Of a stretch of 64,000 nt of DNA, positions 47,201-60,099 are shown piece after piece. The notes beneath the pieces are model-generated. The model did not search any database and had not been told where the DNA came from. It saw only the letters and a list, made by a program, of their open reading frames with translations. The position numbers and the translations under genes were made by a program. Positions within the stretch are counted from its first letter, which is position 1. Each line of letters starts with the position of its first letter. Source of the stretch: Rotaria macrura (Eukaryota; Rotifera; Eurotatoria; Philodinida; Philodinidae). Location of the stretch: positions 1-64,000 of the forward strand of contig OENT01000087.1 of the NCBI GenBank assembly GCA_900239685.1, in the 5' to 3' direction.

Positions 47201-47962
47201 ACTTTTTTGTTTCAAAAAAGCATAACAAACGAACAGAAATCGGATTTCCATGTAAATAAAGTATTCGAAGTTTGTTCAAACTCTTCAATGATTCAACTAT
47301 TTTGGTAAGATCGTTCAATAAATTATAACTTAAATCGATTAAACATAAATTCGGCCTAAAAATATAAGAAATTTAAATAGGAAGCATTAAGAAAAGGCAA
47401 ACACTATTAAGACCATGGTGTTGATGAAAATATATCGGATATTTGATTTATTTCATTAAACGATAGAGAGAGACTTTCTAATTGATAATGTTCTTTTTCA
47501 ATTCCATTAATTGACGAAAGAAAATTACCAGATAAATCTAAAGACTAAACAAAATATAAAGAATCAATTTATTTTCACGTTTTTTAAGTACACACTCGAA
47601 GATGACGAGGTAAACTTGTCCAATTGAATTTATTCGATATTCCTATTTGATTACATGACAATGTAACACTATCAATTATTGGATTATTATTTATCGGTGA
47701 ATTTTCGAGTTTTTCATCGATGAATCGAATACATTTCGAATTTTGTAATTGACGCGATTTCAATAATAAATCTTCAAGATTACTAACATTTTCATTTTTC
47801 GTTTTTTCATGTTCATTTAATTGACGAACTGATGCAATAGTTTCATTGTTACCTGAAGTATGAATTTTACAAGAAAAGCATGGCGCGTTATATTTTTGGT
47901 AACATTTCAATTAAAATACTTTGATATTGATCCGAATATATCTCGTTCACATTGGAAATCAT
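44296..47962 (-). CDS. Leucine-rich-repeat protein, LRRC43-like, nine exons
   Basis: Exons in order of translation: 47920-47962, 47596-47852, 47414-47544, 47235-47355, 46986-47180, 45226-45483, 44841-44915, 44501-44789, 44296-44408. All junctions are GT-AG and in phase, giving 493 residues. Four or five leucine-rich repeats occupy about residues 80-190 (for example LDLSGNFLSSI, LSLSFNEINQI, LIDLSYNLL, LRILYLHGNPIS), followed by VDYRIYVVDALERLSVLDDI, the capping block seen in LRRC43-type ciliary proteins. The C-terminal half has a WPLQVHRYKMRLDWFEG segment, Lys-rich linkers and an acidic-hydrophobic end. Introns 1-4 and the last three are 45-310 nt; intron 5 is 1.5 kb. The LRR class is certain. 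LRRC43 orthology is inferred from the repeat plus cap arrangement and could be another ciliary LRR family. Confidence 0.8.
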
Positions 47963-49853
47963 TATTCTAAATGAAAATATTCAAACAAAACCATTATGAA
48001 GCTCATCGTCATAGGCAACTGATCAGTATAGAGGACAGTAACTACCAGTGTCATTACTTGGAACAAATTTTCTTTCAAAGAACTAAAAGAGAAAATGAAT
48101 ATCACTAAACTATAACAAGTTCTATTAACTTGCTTTTGTTGTTGTTGTAAAATAGAAAACTAAGTCTTCGAAATTCATCAAGAAATACTAGACAACATGT
48201 GAGCATAGTTAATCGAACTTCACTATAAACTTTATCAATAGTTATGACAAACGGAAACATCAACAACTTGATGCATACCTTTCTTTTCAATCAATTCAGA
48301 GAGCAATATTCTCTCATGGAGTACCTCACGATTACAGAAAAGTCGTGAAATAGTTCTTTTCAAAGTTAAGTATCAGTTTCTATTAGTTCAATTCATGTAA
48401 TCAAGTTGACGGAAAACATCTTATGAATTTCTCCACTAGCAAAAGCACTAAAATTAATGTGCAGGATTGTAAAATACGCGAAAATGCGGTATCCACATTT
48501 TTGTCAGAGCTTGATCATTCGGCTGTGGCAAGCAACAAACATAAAAGTCTTAACAGGGAATTGGATATGATTGCTTGATTTTTATCTTGACATACGAGAC
48601 ATGTTTTATTTCTTTTGCCGTTTCAGTCACTTGCCTATACGGCCGAGTTCCTCTTGATGACACTATTTTCAGTTATACTCATATTTTCGAAACCAAAGAC
48701 AATTCAATTCTTGCAAAGATTTAGTGTTGTCCTTCATCTAAAAATGATAGCCGAACCTTTTTTAATACGACCTTTCTTGGGGCACATGGAGCATTCAGCA
48801 TTATTTCAAATAAAACCCTATTACGGTTTACTGGTATAATTTGATCTAGATTTCGACTTGTTTCAATTTTTAGCTAAATGCCCAGGTAAATCAATCTGAT
48901 GTCGGATGGCATCGTGTCCGATCGGATTTTAGAGACAGATCTGGCGGATGAACCCTAGTTTTCTAATTGGTTGCTAATGAGTACCTGGTGGGATTTCTAG
49001 AGATCACTCAAAAGTTCACATGATATCGCATATCAATTTCCTATAGTAGGACCTGAAAGACATTCCCATTCTCAAATTTCGATAGGATTTAGTTGGTTTT
49101 GTAAAAGAAAGGCATACAATCCAATTGGATTCTCACTGGATTGTGACCAGAATACCATCGGATTCGATTATCGAAATGATTCTCTTAGGACAGCAGAAAA
49201 ATATACACCTCAACTCTCGACATTTTATAATTTTTAATTCTTTCTTGTGCGGGAAGATCGACTTGAATCGATTACAAACTAAAAATACCCGTCGTAATAA
49301 GAATTTTTAAATAAATATATTATTGAGTTGTTGTTGTTATTATATGAAAAATATCAAATAAAATGACACTTGAAATGAATGAATTATACCAAAACATTCT
49401 TCTATTGACTTGACTCAAATGCCTACGATCATAATGCTACTGATGCGATTGAAGCAATATTTTCGAGCATTCGAAAAGATTTTTCAGAATGAGAAAAATG
49501 TTTAGATTGTTCGAAATTCTTTCTTTTTTGTTTGAAGTCAACAAGTGCTAAAGTACTCGACACACTATGTTTTAAAGAGTATATCCGTCGTCATCATCCA
49601 AAGTAGAGATTCTTCAATGAGAATATCTGTTGACAGAAAAATTATACCTAGCCTGATTCGTTCTGTCGATGTGCGACCTCATTTTTCTGTTAATAATTAT
49701 TGGTATAGGCAATGCAATGAAAATATAGTTTACTGATGTATGATTGGTTTGCGCAGTGTGCTATTATGTAAGCATTTAAGTATGTACAAGTAAACAGATA
49801 GATAGATTCGAATAATAGCAGTACAAATGATGAACTAACTGATAGAGAAAAGA
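47963..49853. other. Intergenic with a weak CCCAGGT-type start
   Basis: 1.9 kb between divergent genes. From 48881 a CCCAGGTAAATCAATCTGAT start is followed by about 300 bp crowded with GGATT, GATCGG and ATCCGA words in both orientations, like the CCCAGGT elements, but I found no matching right end or TA flank. The rest shows nothing. Confidence 0.4.
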
Positions 49854-50423
49854 ATGTTCGATATAGCGTACGTTATTCGTGTCCTAGCATTAGCTTGGCG
49901 AAATTCAAGAAATAAAAACTACAAAGATATTTTATCGGAATCAATCGTTTATGGACGTTGTTGGCCGAATGATCTTGATATAAATTGGCATATGAATAAT
50001 GCCAGATATTTACGTGAATGCGACTTTGGTCGAATTGCGTTTTTATTTGAAACTGGTCTATGGAATGGCGTACTGAAACGAAGAAAACTAGGAATGAAAA
50101 ATGCACATACTCTTGTTAGTGCATTACAAGTTCAATATCGTAAGAGTGTTGAATTGGGTGATCGTTTTCAAATTCGAACACGTATTAATGGATGGGATGA
50201 TAAAGCATTTTACATCGAACAGTATATGATTCTAAATAAAACTCAAGAAACAGCTTTTTCATTATTAGTTCGACAAGCTGTAACACCACGCTCTCTCACA
50301 CCACAAATGCTCGTTGACGATCTTCAATTAGGATCAATTCAATCGCCCAAACTTTCACCAGCTGTCGAGGCATTTCGACAAAATCATAGATTAACATTCT
50401 TACCTATGCAATCCAGTACATAG
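49854..50423 (+). CDS. THEM6: THEM6-like hotdog-fold protein, intronless
   Basis: Thioesterase-superfamily member 6 type protein (4-hydroxybenzoyl-CoA thioesterase-like hotdog fold). The 189-residue frame has a short hydrophobic N-terminal helix, then the family's most conserved blocks: DLDINWHMNNARYLRECDFG (about 43-62), near the expected active-site region, and INGWDDKAFYIEQYMIL (about 112-128). The length agrees with animal THEM6. The family is ER-membrane associated and its catalytic activity is not well established, so the reaction is uncertain. One exon, ATG at 49854, TAG stop at 50421-50423. Confidence 0.92.
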   Translation: MFDIAYVIRVLALAWRNSRNKNYKDILSESIVYGRCWPNDLDINWHMNNARYLRECDFGRIAFLFETGLWNGVLKRRKLGMKNAHTLVSALQVQYRKSVELGDRFQIRTRINGWDDKAFYIEQYMILNKTQETAFSLLVRQAVTPRSLTPQMLVDDLQLGSIQSPKLSPAVEAFRQNHRLTFLPMQSST

Positions 50424-51368
50424 TTCTTATTTTTGATACTGTGCATCTTATTAAAAAAATAAAAGCCTAGGAATTAGAACCATCGATTGGTAGTCATCAC
50501 AATAAATACATGATTTCAGACTTTGTTACGTTTAAGTTCAATGAAACGAGCGTTGAACGTATACATGTTTGGTTGGAACGTAGTCTAGTTTGGCTATGGA
50601 ACTTTTCAATGAACGTTTTTCTGAAAGTGATTCATGGAAATATTCATTCATAAAGCCCTTCGGTGGATCATACTGATTCAATATCATATATATATATACA
50701 TAGCATATTTATATTAATTCAAAACAGTTTTCAGAATAGTTGTGCCTTCAAAATAATCATCATTCGATCTACTACGAATACCTAAGTCATAGTCGAATAC
50801 ATTTCACACTTGAATAAAGATTCAGTAACAGGGTAAGCTATCGACCAACAATAAAATGCTTGCAAATAATTTTTTCGGCGTAAATTTTGATAGAAATAAG
50901 ACGGAGACCTTCGATTTTCACCTTTGAAAATAGTAGATGAAGACGCATGAAACTGTATACTACAGGTTTTCTTATGTGGTTCATGAGACTATTCAAGTTA
51001 ATTCTCTTGGAGAAAGGTAGCCGAAAATGGTTTTTAATATTGAGGAAAAAATTCGTCTTTTTTACAGGAATTTCGAGAACAATCGTCTTAGAATTTCGAA
51101 TAAAAGACCTATAAGTTCTGAACGATTGACATTAAAGCTCTGAGCCTTATGTACAGTATAATAGACATTCGATGGGGAGTTTTAATGTACATCAGATGGT
51201 CAAAATTTCACTGTACTCACCTAATGAGAACGCTGTTTTCAAAAAGTATGAATCGAAAATCTCATAGAAAACATATAAAAAACTCGTCAAATTATATTCG
51301 ATGCATCTTCATCGCCTCTTTCCAAGGTTCAGAACCGTAGCTCTCTAATTTGTTTGTATCAAAATGTA
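50424..51368. other. Intergenic, nothing recognised
   Basis: AT-rich spacer downstream of THEM6. A short (TA)n run near 50685 is the only repeat. Confidence 0.4.
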
Positions 51369-51680
51369 CCCAGGTCAAAAAAATCAGACATTAAGTCTTG
51401 TAAGATTAGATGAAATCGTACAAAAAATCGTGTCCCAGATACCTTACATCAATTCGTACAGTAGAATTCTTGAAAGATCTTACTTTCGCACAAGATTTTC
51501 TATAATCTTATCATCAGATCTAACAGAACAACAAGATCTATCAAGAATTTTAGAGTATGACTTGATGTCAGACTTCTGAGACCACGATTTTGTGTACGAT
51601 TTTTCGTCTGATCTTACAAGATCATACAAGGTCAGATGCAGAATCTTGACAGATCTTAGTATCTGATTGTTTGTCCTGGG
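51369..51680. mobile_element. CCCAGGT foldback element C (AGATCTTAC word theme)
   Basis: A 312-bp element with ends CCCAGGTCAAAAAAATCAGA and the complement of CCCAGGACAAACAATCAGAT, flanked by TA on both sides (51367-51368 and 51681-51682). The inside is filled with AGATCTTAC, TCTTACAAGATC and GATCTAACA-like words in both orientations. It shares no sequence with elements A and B other than the ends. No coding capacity. Confidence 0.78.
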
Positions 51681-51682
51681 TA

Positions 51683-52259
51683 CATAAAAAATACTCTGGT
51701 AAAAAAAGGAGACGTCAAATCACACAAGACCTTGTTAGATCGGATGCATACAAGATTTTTTGTATCATCCTGTCGTAAGATCGGACAACATCTTACAAGT
51801 ACAAGTGTTAAGATTCCATCCGATTCAGAATGGAAAATGCCCTCATAAATTTTACAAGATTCAAAGCTTAAGAAGCGTATGTGAACCGACTGAGTGAGTC
51901 TTGTCTGATCCTATCAGATTCCAAAGTGAAAGAAACAGACTGTATTATATAATGCCGATTTTATCTGGTCATATGTGATCTGTTGTTGCCATTTTCGTTT
52001 TCTAAAATCGATTCATCGAACTCTTTCTTATATGAAGCCATGTGGATAAAAATAAAAATTATGCTTCATATATTCAACGTTTCATATTAATCAACAAAAT
52101 ATTGGCATTAAGCTTCATACATGTGCGTTTTTAAAGGACAATGCAAGAAAAGTTATCCAGTTAACACTAAAACAAAGATGCTTACCATTTTATCATTTAC
52201 CAATACTTTGTGATAAGAAAATTATACATGCTGCACGGTATAGCAATCTACACAATCAT
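51683..52259. other. Flank carrying loose AGATC/TTACAAG words
   Basis: From about 51710 to 51920 the same word theme as element C continues (ACAAGATT, GATCGGA, ATCTTACAAG) without a CCCAGGT end, possibly an older decayed copy. After that, nothing. Confidence 0.35.
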
Positions 52260-53400
52260 ATTTTGTAAGCTTGTCTGCTGGTTCCGTGCCGGCACTACGA
52301 CTGGCTAAGCACCTTCTTTTAAGTAACGAATACCAATAAAATCAATATGAACGACATTTTTCGACACAGAACGCTAGTTTTCAACAGACTGTCGAACCAT
52401 CCCTACATCGTAAAGGGTCCAAATTTGTTGACTCCACCACGTTCTTCTTACTGAAGATCGCTTCCTTCTTCTATTTGCTTTGACCAATAGTTCCAAGCAT
52501 TTTAGACTTTTATTCGTTCTTCGTTTCGAAAATCACTTTCTCACTCCAACATCCTTAAACATCTAGATGTACTCGGTTCCGACTTGTTTAGGTTCTTCGC
52601 TTTGGTAATTGTTTTCTCACTTCTCTGTACTTGGACATATTGTTATTGTTCTATTGGTTTAAAAATGGTTTACGCTTTCACAATAATTTTCGGTTACTAT
52701 GTATAATGTGATATAGTTGTATTAGTTCTAGTGTTGTTTACGTTCTTACAATAATTTTTATATACTGTATGTTTGACATAAAATACAGTTGTCCTTGATT
52801 AAGTATTGTTCTTGTTTTTCCGTTTGAATATTCTACTTCTCCCCTGCGTGTTTCGGTATATTTATAATGAATTTCGCTTTCATTATAAATTTCGTTGCTT
52901 TAAATGGTTTGCATTTTGTGGCTATGTATGGAATCATATTGATAATCACCTTCAACATTACTTATTTTTCAGACGTTAGGTAGGAGCAACTACGATTTTT
53001 GTGCAGTGTTTTTCAGTGGTGCCTTCGGTATTGGTTCTAGGTTTATCAATGTTGATACTTTTGTCAAACATTTCTTCTTGTTCTGCATATATTTTCGTCA
53101 TGTTTTAGCGCCCTGTCATTTTTAATAATTTTACTTCTGTGTTCAGTTCGTCGATTGTTCTAGTCCAGTTTTTTAAATCTATTTATGTAACTTTCTACTA
53201 GATTTTCTCGATGACTAGTACTCTTATACTGTTTTGTTCGATTTATTAGAACGCATTTGATTTTTTTAAAGATTTGGTTCTTCTGTGATTACCTCTTCGA
53301 ACTCTTCTTAAGTTATAACTATTATTCGATTCATGCAGGAGCCTGATAAATAGATGGAAATCATATCGTCCTATAACATTAAAGTACTGGTATCTGTTTA
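52260..53400 (-). pseudogene. Decayed coding stretch, possibly retroelement-derived
   Basis: The + strand here is strikingly poor in A and rich in T and C, as expected if a purine-rich message once ran on the minus strand. Pieces read in one minus frame with coding character: a 41-codon ATG frame at 52976-53101 (MTKIYAEQEEMFDKSINIDK), preceded by a coiled-coil-like stretch (RTIDELNTEVKLLKMTG) with one stop between them. Another piece (ENLVESYINRFKKL) resembles Gag-like helices of LTR elements. Stops and frame changes are frequent. The assignment is speculative. Confidence 0.35.
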
Positions 53401-53634
53401 TTTCTTGTTTATTAGTCTAGACTTTTCTAATAGTTGCGTTCAAGCAGTTTTTGTTACTTTATGGATTCTTTTGTAGAGCGGTAACTTATTTCATACATAA
53501 ATATGGGTTAGCATCAAAAGTAAATTGTTTTCTTGATTAGGTCAAGCTAAGCAAATTTATTAGTTATAAATTATAACTAATATAATAAGGCAGACCTGCA
53601 ATAAATAATCCATATTTTTGAATACCCTAGTCAA

Positions 53635-53951
53635 GAAATCGGGACAGGATTCTGAAGAAAGACGCCGGAAAATGTTTGGAATCCATCCAGAAGCGGTTCG
53701 GAATCGGAAGTCGAAATCGACGACTTGGGTATATCAATATAAATCTTATAAAAAGATCATATGTGATCGTACAAGATCTTACTGTTAGATTATACTGGAA
53801 ACTGACTATAATTATTGATGTAAGAAATATGACACCACGATTTTTCGTACGATTTTCCATATGATCTTATATGATCATATACGATAATGATGTAAGATCG
53901 TATATGAATGTACAAGAATCTAATACTGATCCTAGCCGTTGATTGGTTGAC
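53635..53951. mobile_element. CCCAGGT-type element D, chimeric interior
   Basis: The left part, 53635-53729, is itself bounded by CCCTAGTCAAG and GACTTGGG with TA on both sides, and uses the GGAATC/CCGGAA words. It is followed without gap by about 220 bp of the AGATCTTAC/GATCATAT theme of element C, ending TTGACCTGGAATAC near 53951. Either a 95-bp element sits next to a half element, or one element carries two interior themes. Confidence 0.55.
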
Positions 53952-56900
53952 CTGGAATACTATTGTCAAGGATTGTCTCGTTGGTAGTATTTATAAACAC
54001 TAATCTGCGCAATATTGCCTTTTAAATGAACTCACTCATCGTTCATTCATAATGCACATATATTTATTACATCTTCAAAGTCGTGCTAACTATATTTGGA
54101 GAAAGAACATTCGGATAGGTCATCTGTGAAGTGTTTAAATATATGCATGCATTACAAGGTTAAAGTATTGTTTCTTACCATGTGATTTTCAGACCATTTG
54201 AAAACGTGTGTGTAACTGTCAACAAATATACTTGATGACACGAAAAAGGAAAATGTTGCGAACTCTGTGCACCGAGTCTATCTCACTGATAGACGTCGTA
54301 CATCGTGCATATCTTCATTTTATGATCCCAAACTTCAGTTATCTCCGACTTGGATTCTAGATCGAAAATTGTCGATTCATTGAGATAATACAGTTCAGTC
54401 ATTTTATAAATGTCCATGCTAAGAAGAAACATGCTTAGTGGAAAGAGTCTAAAGAAAAGATTGTTAAAGCAAGAATGTTGAACAGGACAACATATATTTC
54501 GAAGATATCGAAAATGAAACTTATCTGGCTCAAAAATAAAACTGAGATTTCTTAGGGCAGGAGTATGAGTCTGGATATATGATGGTTGTTGATGAATAAA
54601 AGTCTTACACTAAACAAAGCAGTCCAGGTCCGAACAGCTACTTTACTTCTTGATCAGGTAAATGCTACGTTCACAAATAATTATTATTTAATTTGAATCA
54701 AATAAATAACGTCAAGTGAATACAATATCTATTAGCAGAGTAAAGGTAAAGTACCAGCCCTTGACCATATGATCCCCCTTAACCACACACCCTTCAGCAG
54801 ATTGATTATATTCGACAAAAGTATTAAGTAGAAAACAGTAAGGTTAGATCGTAATAAAATTGATTCCATTTTAGAAAAAAAACGATATGATCATGTGCCT
54901 CGAGTTTAACAGAGATCGAAATATTTGAAATTCTCTATCAATTAGATATAAATCAATAGATTTAGTCAAGAGTAAGAAACTTATCATATTTATATATTTT
55001 TCGTAGATATAAATTATCTAGGGAATACAAAATTTTTCTTTTATAATTCGTAGAAACAAACAAACAAGATTTTTGTTTTCTCTCATAGTTCGTTCTTCGG
55101 AAAATTTATTTGTAAATATTAGTGAAAACAGAGAAACAGATTGTTCTAGTTTTTGTTAGTCATCAAGAAAATGAACGAATCATATGAGATAATAATCTAG
55201 TCTTTCTTTTATATTGTGAACTGTCTATGAACAATATTCAAAGACGTATTCTGATACAGCACTATGCAAAAGATAACAGAAGAAGGCATCATTCTCTATT
55301 TAGAAAACTTTGGCTTATCATTTGCCTCACACAGTCATTCATTCACATGAATATCATTCTAATAGTCTAACAGATGTACTCTTGAGAACATTTTGAAAAT
55401 AGATGAAAGAATTTCAAAAGTACCGGCTGAAGAATGCTTTTCGATTCGATATCAATCTACGTATTGTTGCTTAATTTACTTTTTAAAATGTATTTGATTC
55501 ACATTTAATATTACTTTACTAAGCATAGAAAAACTCAGTGAAAATTTTATAGCTATCAGAGAAAGCGCTCATGAAAGATGTATAAAGATTAGTTTCATGA
55601 TTCGTACCAACGAATACAGATGAGTAAGAGTTACTCATGGGTAACAATTCTGTATGATTTCTGATCAAACAGGATTGTTGAACTATCACATTATATTTTC
55701 AACATTTATCATTTGTATAACTCGAATAGAATGTAAAGAGATCTTGCTCGTGTTCCAAAAAAATCTTCTCGTTAATTATTATTTTCTTGTATAATGCTGA
55801 CAAATTAAACTATGAGGATAATTCAATACTTGGATTGTATGGTTTTCAATTGCATAGGGAAAATTCATACTTATATTTTGTTTACAAAATTTGCTGAAGC
55901 TTACTTATGATTTTATCATTTTCTTCGAATGTCAATCGATGATCTTATCCATCATGATCGATCTAACTACATATTAGATCCATACGAGGCATCATCTGTT
56001 GAGATATATACTGTCTTCCTTTCAATGTAACATCTTGAAATAAATTTCTAGTAGGTCAGGATACGAATGAAAATGTTCAACATACGGTTCAATGATCTCA
56101 AAAAATATAAAGAGTCGTAGAATTCTAATCAAGTGTTTTGCTTTCTTTATTTTTGATTATAGTCGAATGATATTGAAACGAGATGGCAACTCTCATTTAT
56201 TGGCAATATCACTAAGAACAAAACTTGGTAGTGATGAGTCACGTACGTTCGATTGTGTATTCATATCTAATTTCATATGCTAGTAGTTTTATCTTCAGTG
56301 CATCGGAAAAGAAAAAATATAAGTTAATTATTTCACGAAATCAAATGATTGTAAACCTTATTTTGATTCTAATACACTACGAATCGGATTAGAATGAATT
56401 TATAAGTCAACATATTAATTAATTCATTATATTCAATTTAATCTTACTTTCAAAAACATTCCTATAATATATATATGATATCTTTGACTCGAACAAATAC
56501 CTAGGATCTTTTTATCTAATCGACGACGATTTATTTATATATTGATTCATTCTTATTAAGATAAAAAAACATGCGTAATATGAAATTTTCGAATTTTATC
56601 GTTGTAGAAAAAAATCTATGCTTCCCATTCCTATCATGTTCATATGAACATAGGAAGATTAATGGAGTGTTTATTGTCATCAAAACTCATAGTATAGGAA
56701 TGCACAAAAAAAAGACATTCGATGAAGTTGAACACCGGTGTCGGATATGCTAATGAACTAGAATCATTCAAGACTATGCGATATGTTGTCATTCGTTTTT
56801 GTCGGAACATTTTTTGCTTGAATAATGACTGAGAGTGACTCTATTTGAAATGCTTTTATTTTTTACCTTGGTTATTTCTTCGCTGGAGTGGCTCGAAATA

Positions 56901-59900
56901 GAAATGAATGCATTCAAAAAAAAACGAATTGAAACTCAATTGAATAGCAACAACTTTCGGTAAAGCAATGCTCTCACTATCAATCATGGATAGGGCATCT
57001 TTCTAATGATTCCTCTCTCGTCTTAGTTGCTGAACACAATGTGGTGGTCTTTCATAATTGATTATTTCTAAAAGAAATGGAAACATAATATTATGTAGTC
57101 TAATAGAGAAACAAGTGTAAAGGGAAAGGTTAAACAGTATTGCCAGAAGGCAATCGAGCATATTAGCCATAGATTAACTGATTGTATTGCTAATGAGAAA
57201 ATATATTTGTCTCATTGGCTTATGAATATTAACGGATTGTATTTGCCTTATTATCAATATCCAATAAATTATTTTCTGGACATTACATAACGAAGGAAAT
57301 TATCTGAAATATTTCTTTTTCTACATTAAAATTTGAAATTTATGTTTTGAGAGAACTACAATACGAAAAACTTTGCAGATGATGTGACATTTTGCAAACA
57401 TGGAAATATAGAAAAATGATATGTTTGAAATAATCTAGCGGATGAAATTTACATTCTATTTCTTTAAACATGAAATCATTTAAGGAAAGAAATTAAAACT
57501 GTTCTGTAAAATGAAATAATCATCTGTAACAATGTCTGAATGAATATCTCTCGATGATTTAACATTCACTTGAATCAGTCTTAATTTTACAATTGAAAGA
57601 TTCTTTATGATTAATTATAGTTGGTTTCTTTTTTACATTCAAATATCCTGACTAACTGTATAGTTTTATTATATAGTTAAACCTAAATAAATAATCAAAA
57701 TAATTTCGTTCGCGGAAGTTCTGTAATATTCAATGATTACGACGAGATCTTTTCTTCATCTTCATGTTAGTAAATAAGACTTTCTATGAAAACGATCATG
57801 CCCTTGTCTCAACTAAAATCAGATGAGCTTACAGAGTTTTCTATCGATAATAAAATTTATATCCTTAGCAAAAAAATCTGCGTTCATATGGAAGAGTTTT
57901 AACACGTGTTCTACGAGAATACTTCTACCGATTAGAACATCATTTAGTACTCCAATAGTAGATTCTCTATAAAAAGTAAAATGGAATCAGACAGAACGTG
58001 TAACTGACTTAGTCAATAATTAAGGTAAAACACAAGAGTTCATTGTCATCACTTCAGATAACTACTTGAAAGTAACAGTTCGATCGAAAAAGAAACATTT
58101 ATTTGATTTTTTCTCTGAGAATTATCATTTTCTATTCATTGATAATCGAAAATAAACTGTCAATACTATGTTTTATATTTTGGTCCTCTCAAACCTTCCT
58201 TAGGGGTGTCTCTCGAAACGACCATTGATGTCGAAATATGAATCTTCCGAAAGAAAACATGTTTGAGATAAATTAGACTGAAATAGAAAAGTTTTGTGTG
58301 TACTTTAAAAACCAAAAGCGTGCTTCGATCAAACAAGCGAACCAATGTGAACGAAAAGAAAAACAATAATATATAATTTTTGAAAAAGTGTTGTCTGCTT
58401 ATTTTGATAAGAACACGCCAACTTGCTCCCAGCGATTTCGATCCGAAAGAACACCAATATATCTGTGTAAAAAAAAATTTCTCAATCGCAACCATCACTC
58501 TTCTATAGGAAAAACCGGCAACATTAAAACCTTCTCTAGATTAATTTATTTCTAAATCTTAATTTAATCTAGATTAATAGTGATCGATATCAACAAGTCA
58601 CAATTACTAAATTCATGTGTTAATAAATAAACATTTTCAATAGTTAGAATAAAATAGTTACCATGATAGCTAGTAGGTATCATGTTTGTTCAATAGATCG
58701 GCTGTTTTTTCTTGTTTGTTTTTTTAAAATTGACTTTGTACACGAAACGTAGATATTTTTAATAGAGAGTTTCAAAAACAAGGACACTTTTTTGTTTGAA
58801 ATATTTCTATTTCCTAGAAAAGAATTTTTTACATTAACAGGGATTTAGGTTCGATAAATACACTTAAGTCAGTCAACATCAAGATGAAATCTTTTAAAGT
58901 GTTAGCTTGTGTAACATGTAATGTAAATCAGTTTTTTCAAGTGTTTTTTTTTTCTTCTGTGTGCGAACGAAATGTATTAAAACAGTAGTATTTATTTCAT
59001 GTATCCACGCGTAAGTACACGGTTCTGTGTTCTTTTTTTCTACGATGATTCGACATCGTTCTGATCTTATTGTTGACATTGACTACGTCGCTTGATACTG
59101 GTTACAAAAACACAAATGCATCGACTAATCTAATCAAAGAAATTCCAATGGAAAAATGATGACGTACAAAAGAAACTTAGATTTTAAACAAACAATAGAT
59201 TTATCATCAACTAAAAGTTGATTATATATGATGCGACTGATTGATGAACATAAGTGAAAACATATTTTACAGTTTATTTTGACAGATTCAGTTCTTCAGA
59301 AAAAAGATTAACTTGTATGGATTCGTTGCATTTGTTTTCATGTCGAGACATTTCGAGTAATAATTTTTTGAATGGTGACATTCTTTTTTTTTTTCTAAAA
59401 TTTTATGAAATCTTTGAAACTATTCCCATTTTTATTAATGATTTATGTGAATTGTTTGAGCCATTCCTAATATAGTTTTCTTTCTGTTTCAATTTACGAA
59501 GTGATAAAATCAATAATAAATTGTGAAGTCTGATAGTAAGTATCGATGTTGACAGTTGATATATATATATATTTGTTTCATCAAGCATTCATAATAGAAA
59601 TAAATAATCCGAAGAAAAAAAGAAATGTATTAATAATATAGTCGAAGAAACAAATTTTCCTCTATTAATTTTCTATAACGTATGATGAATTTGAACTTAT
59701 GAAAAAAAAATCGTTTTTTTTTTAAAGTTTACTTATCACTAATGAAATCACATCTTTAATTGAATGCAATGTATAGAATGAGAATTATTTTGAGTGGTAA
59801 AACTAAATAGAAATTTGAATGTGTTTTAAATTCATTGAATTTGATTTTTTTTCTTTTTTTTTCTTTAATAAATTGTTAATGTTTGTTCTTGAAAAGAGAT

Positions 59901-60099
59901 GAAAAACATTGAAAATGATTGATTGATTTTAGCTCGTGCATCCATCGAAGAGAGTAAGACGGAGAAAAAAATGCGTCGCCATCGTTGTTGCTCACTTCAG
60001 TTGACACAACAAACAAAATTTAATAATTGAATGGCAACAACAATAAAATAGTCGTCGTTGTAGTTGTCGTTGTCGTTGTCTTGGTGTATTAAAATAACA
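53952..60099. other. Long gene-poor stretch, nothing recognised
   Basis: 6.1 kb of AT-rich DNA. I examined the open frames here (for example 56092-56283, 58166-58498, 59254-59475); they are rich in Phe, Ile, Lys and Asn, overlap frames on the other strand, and show no family features. A (TA)n run lies near 59560. The last few hundred bases should hold the promoter and 5' UTR of the EF-hand gene. Confidence 0.4.

Noticed and set aside
58166..58498. 110-codon open frame on the minus strand
   Set aside because: Phe/Lys/Ser-rich composition, no recognisable domain, no coding-like codon pattern, and no neighbouring exons.
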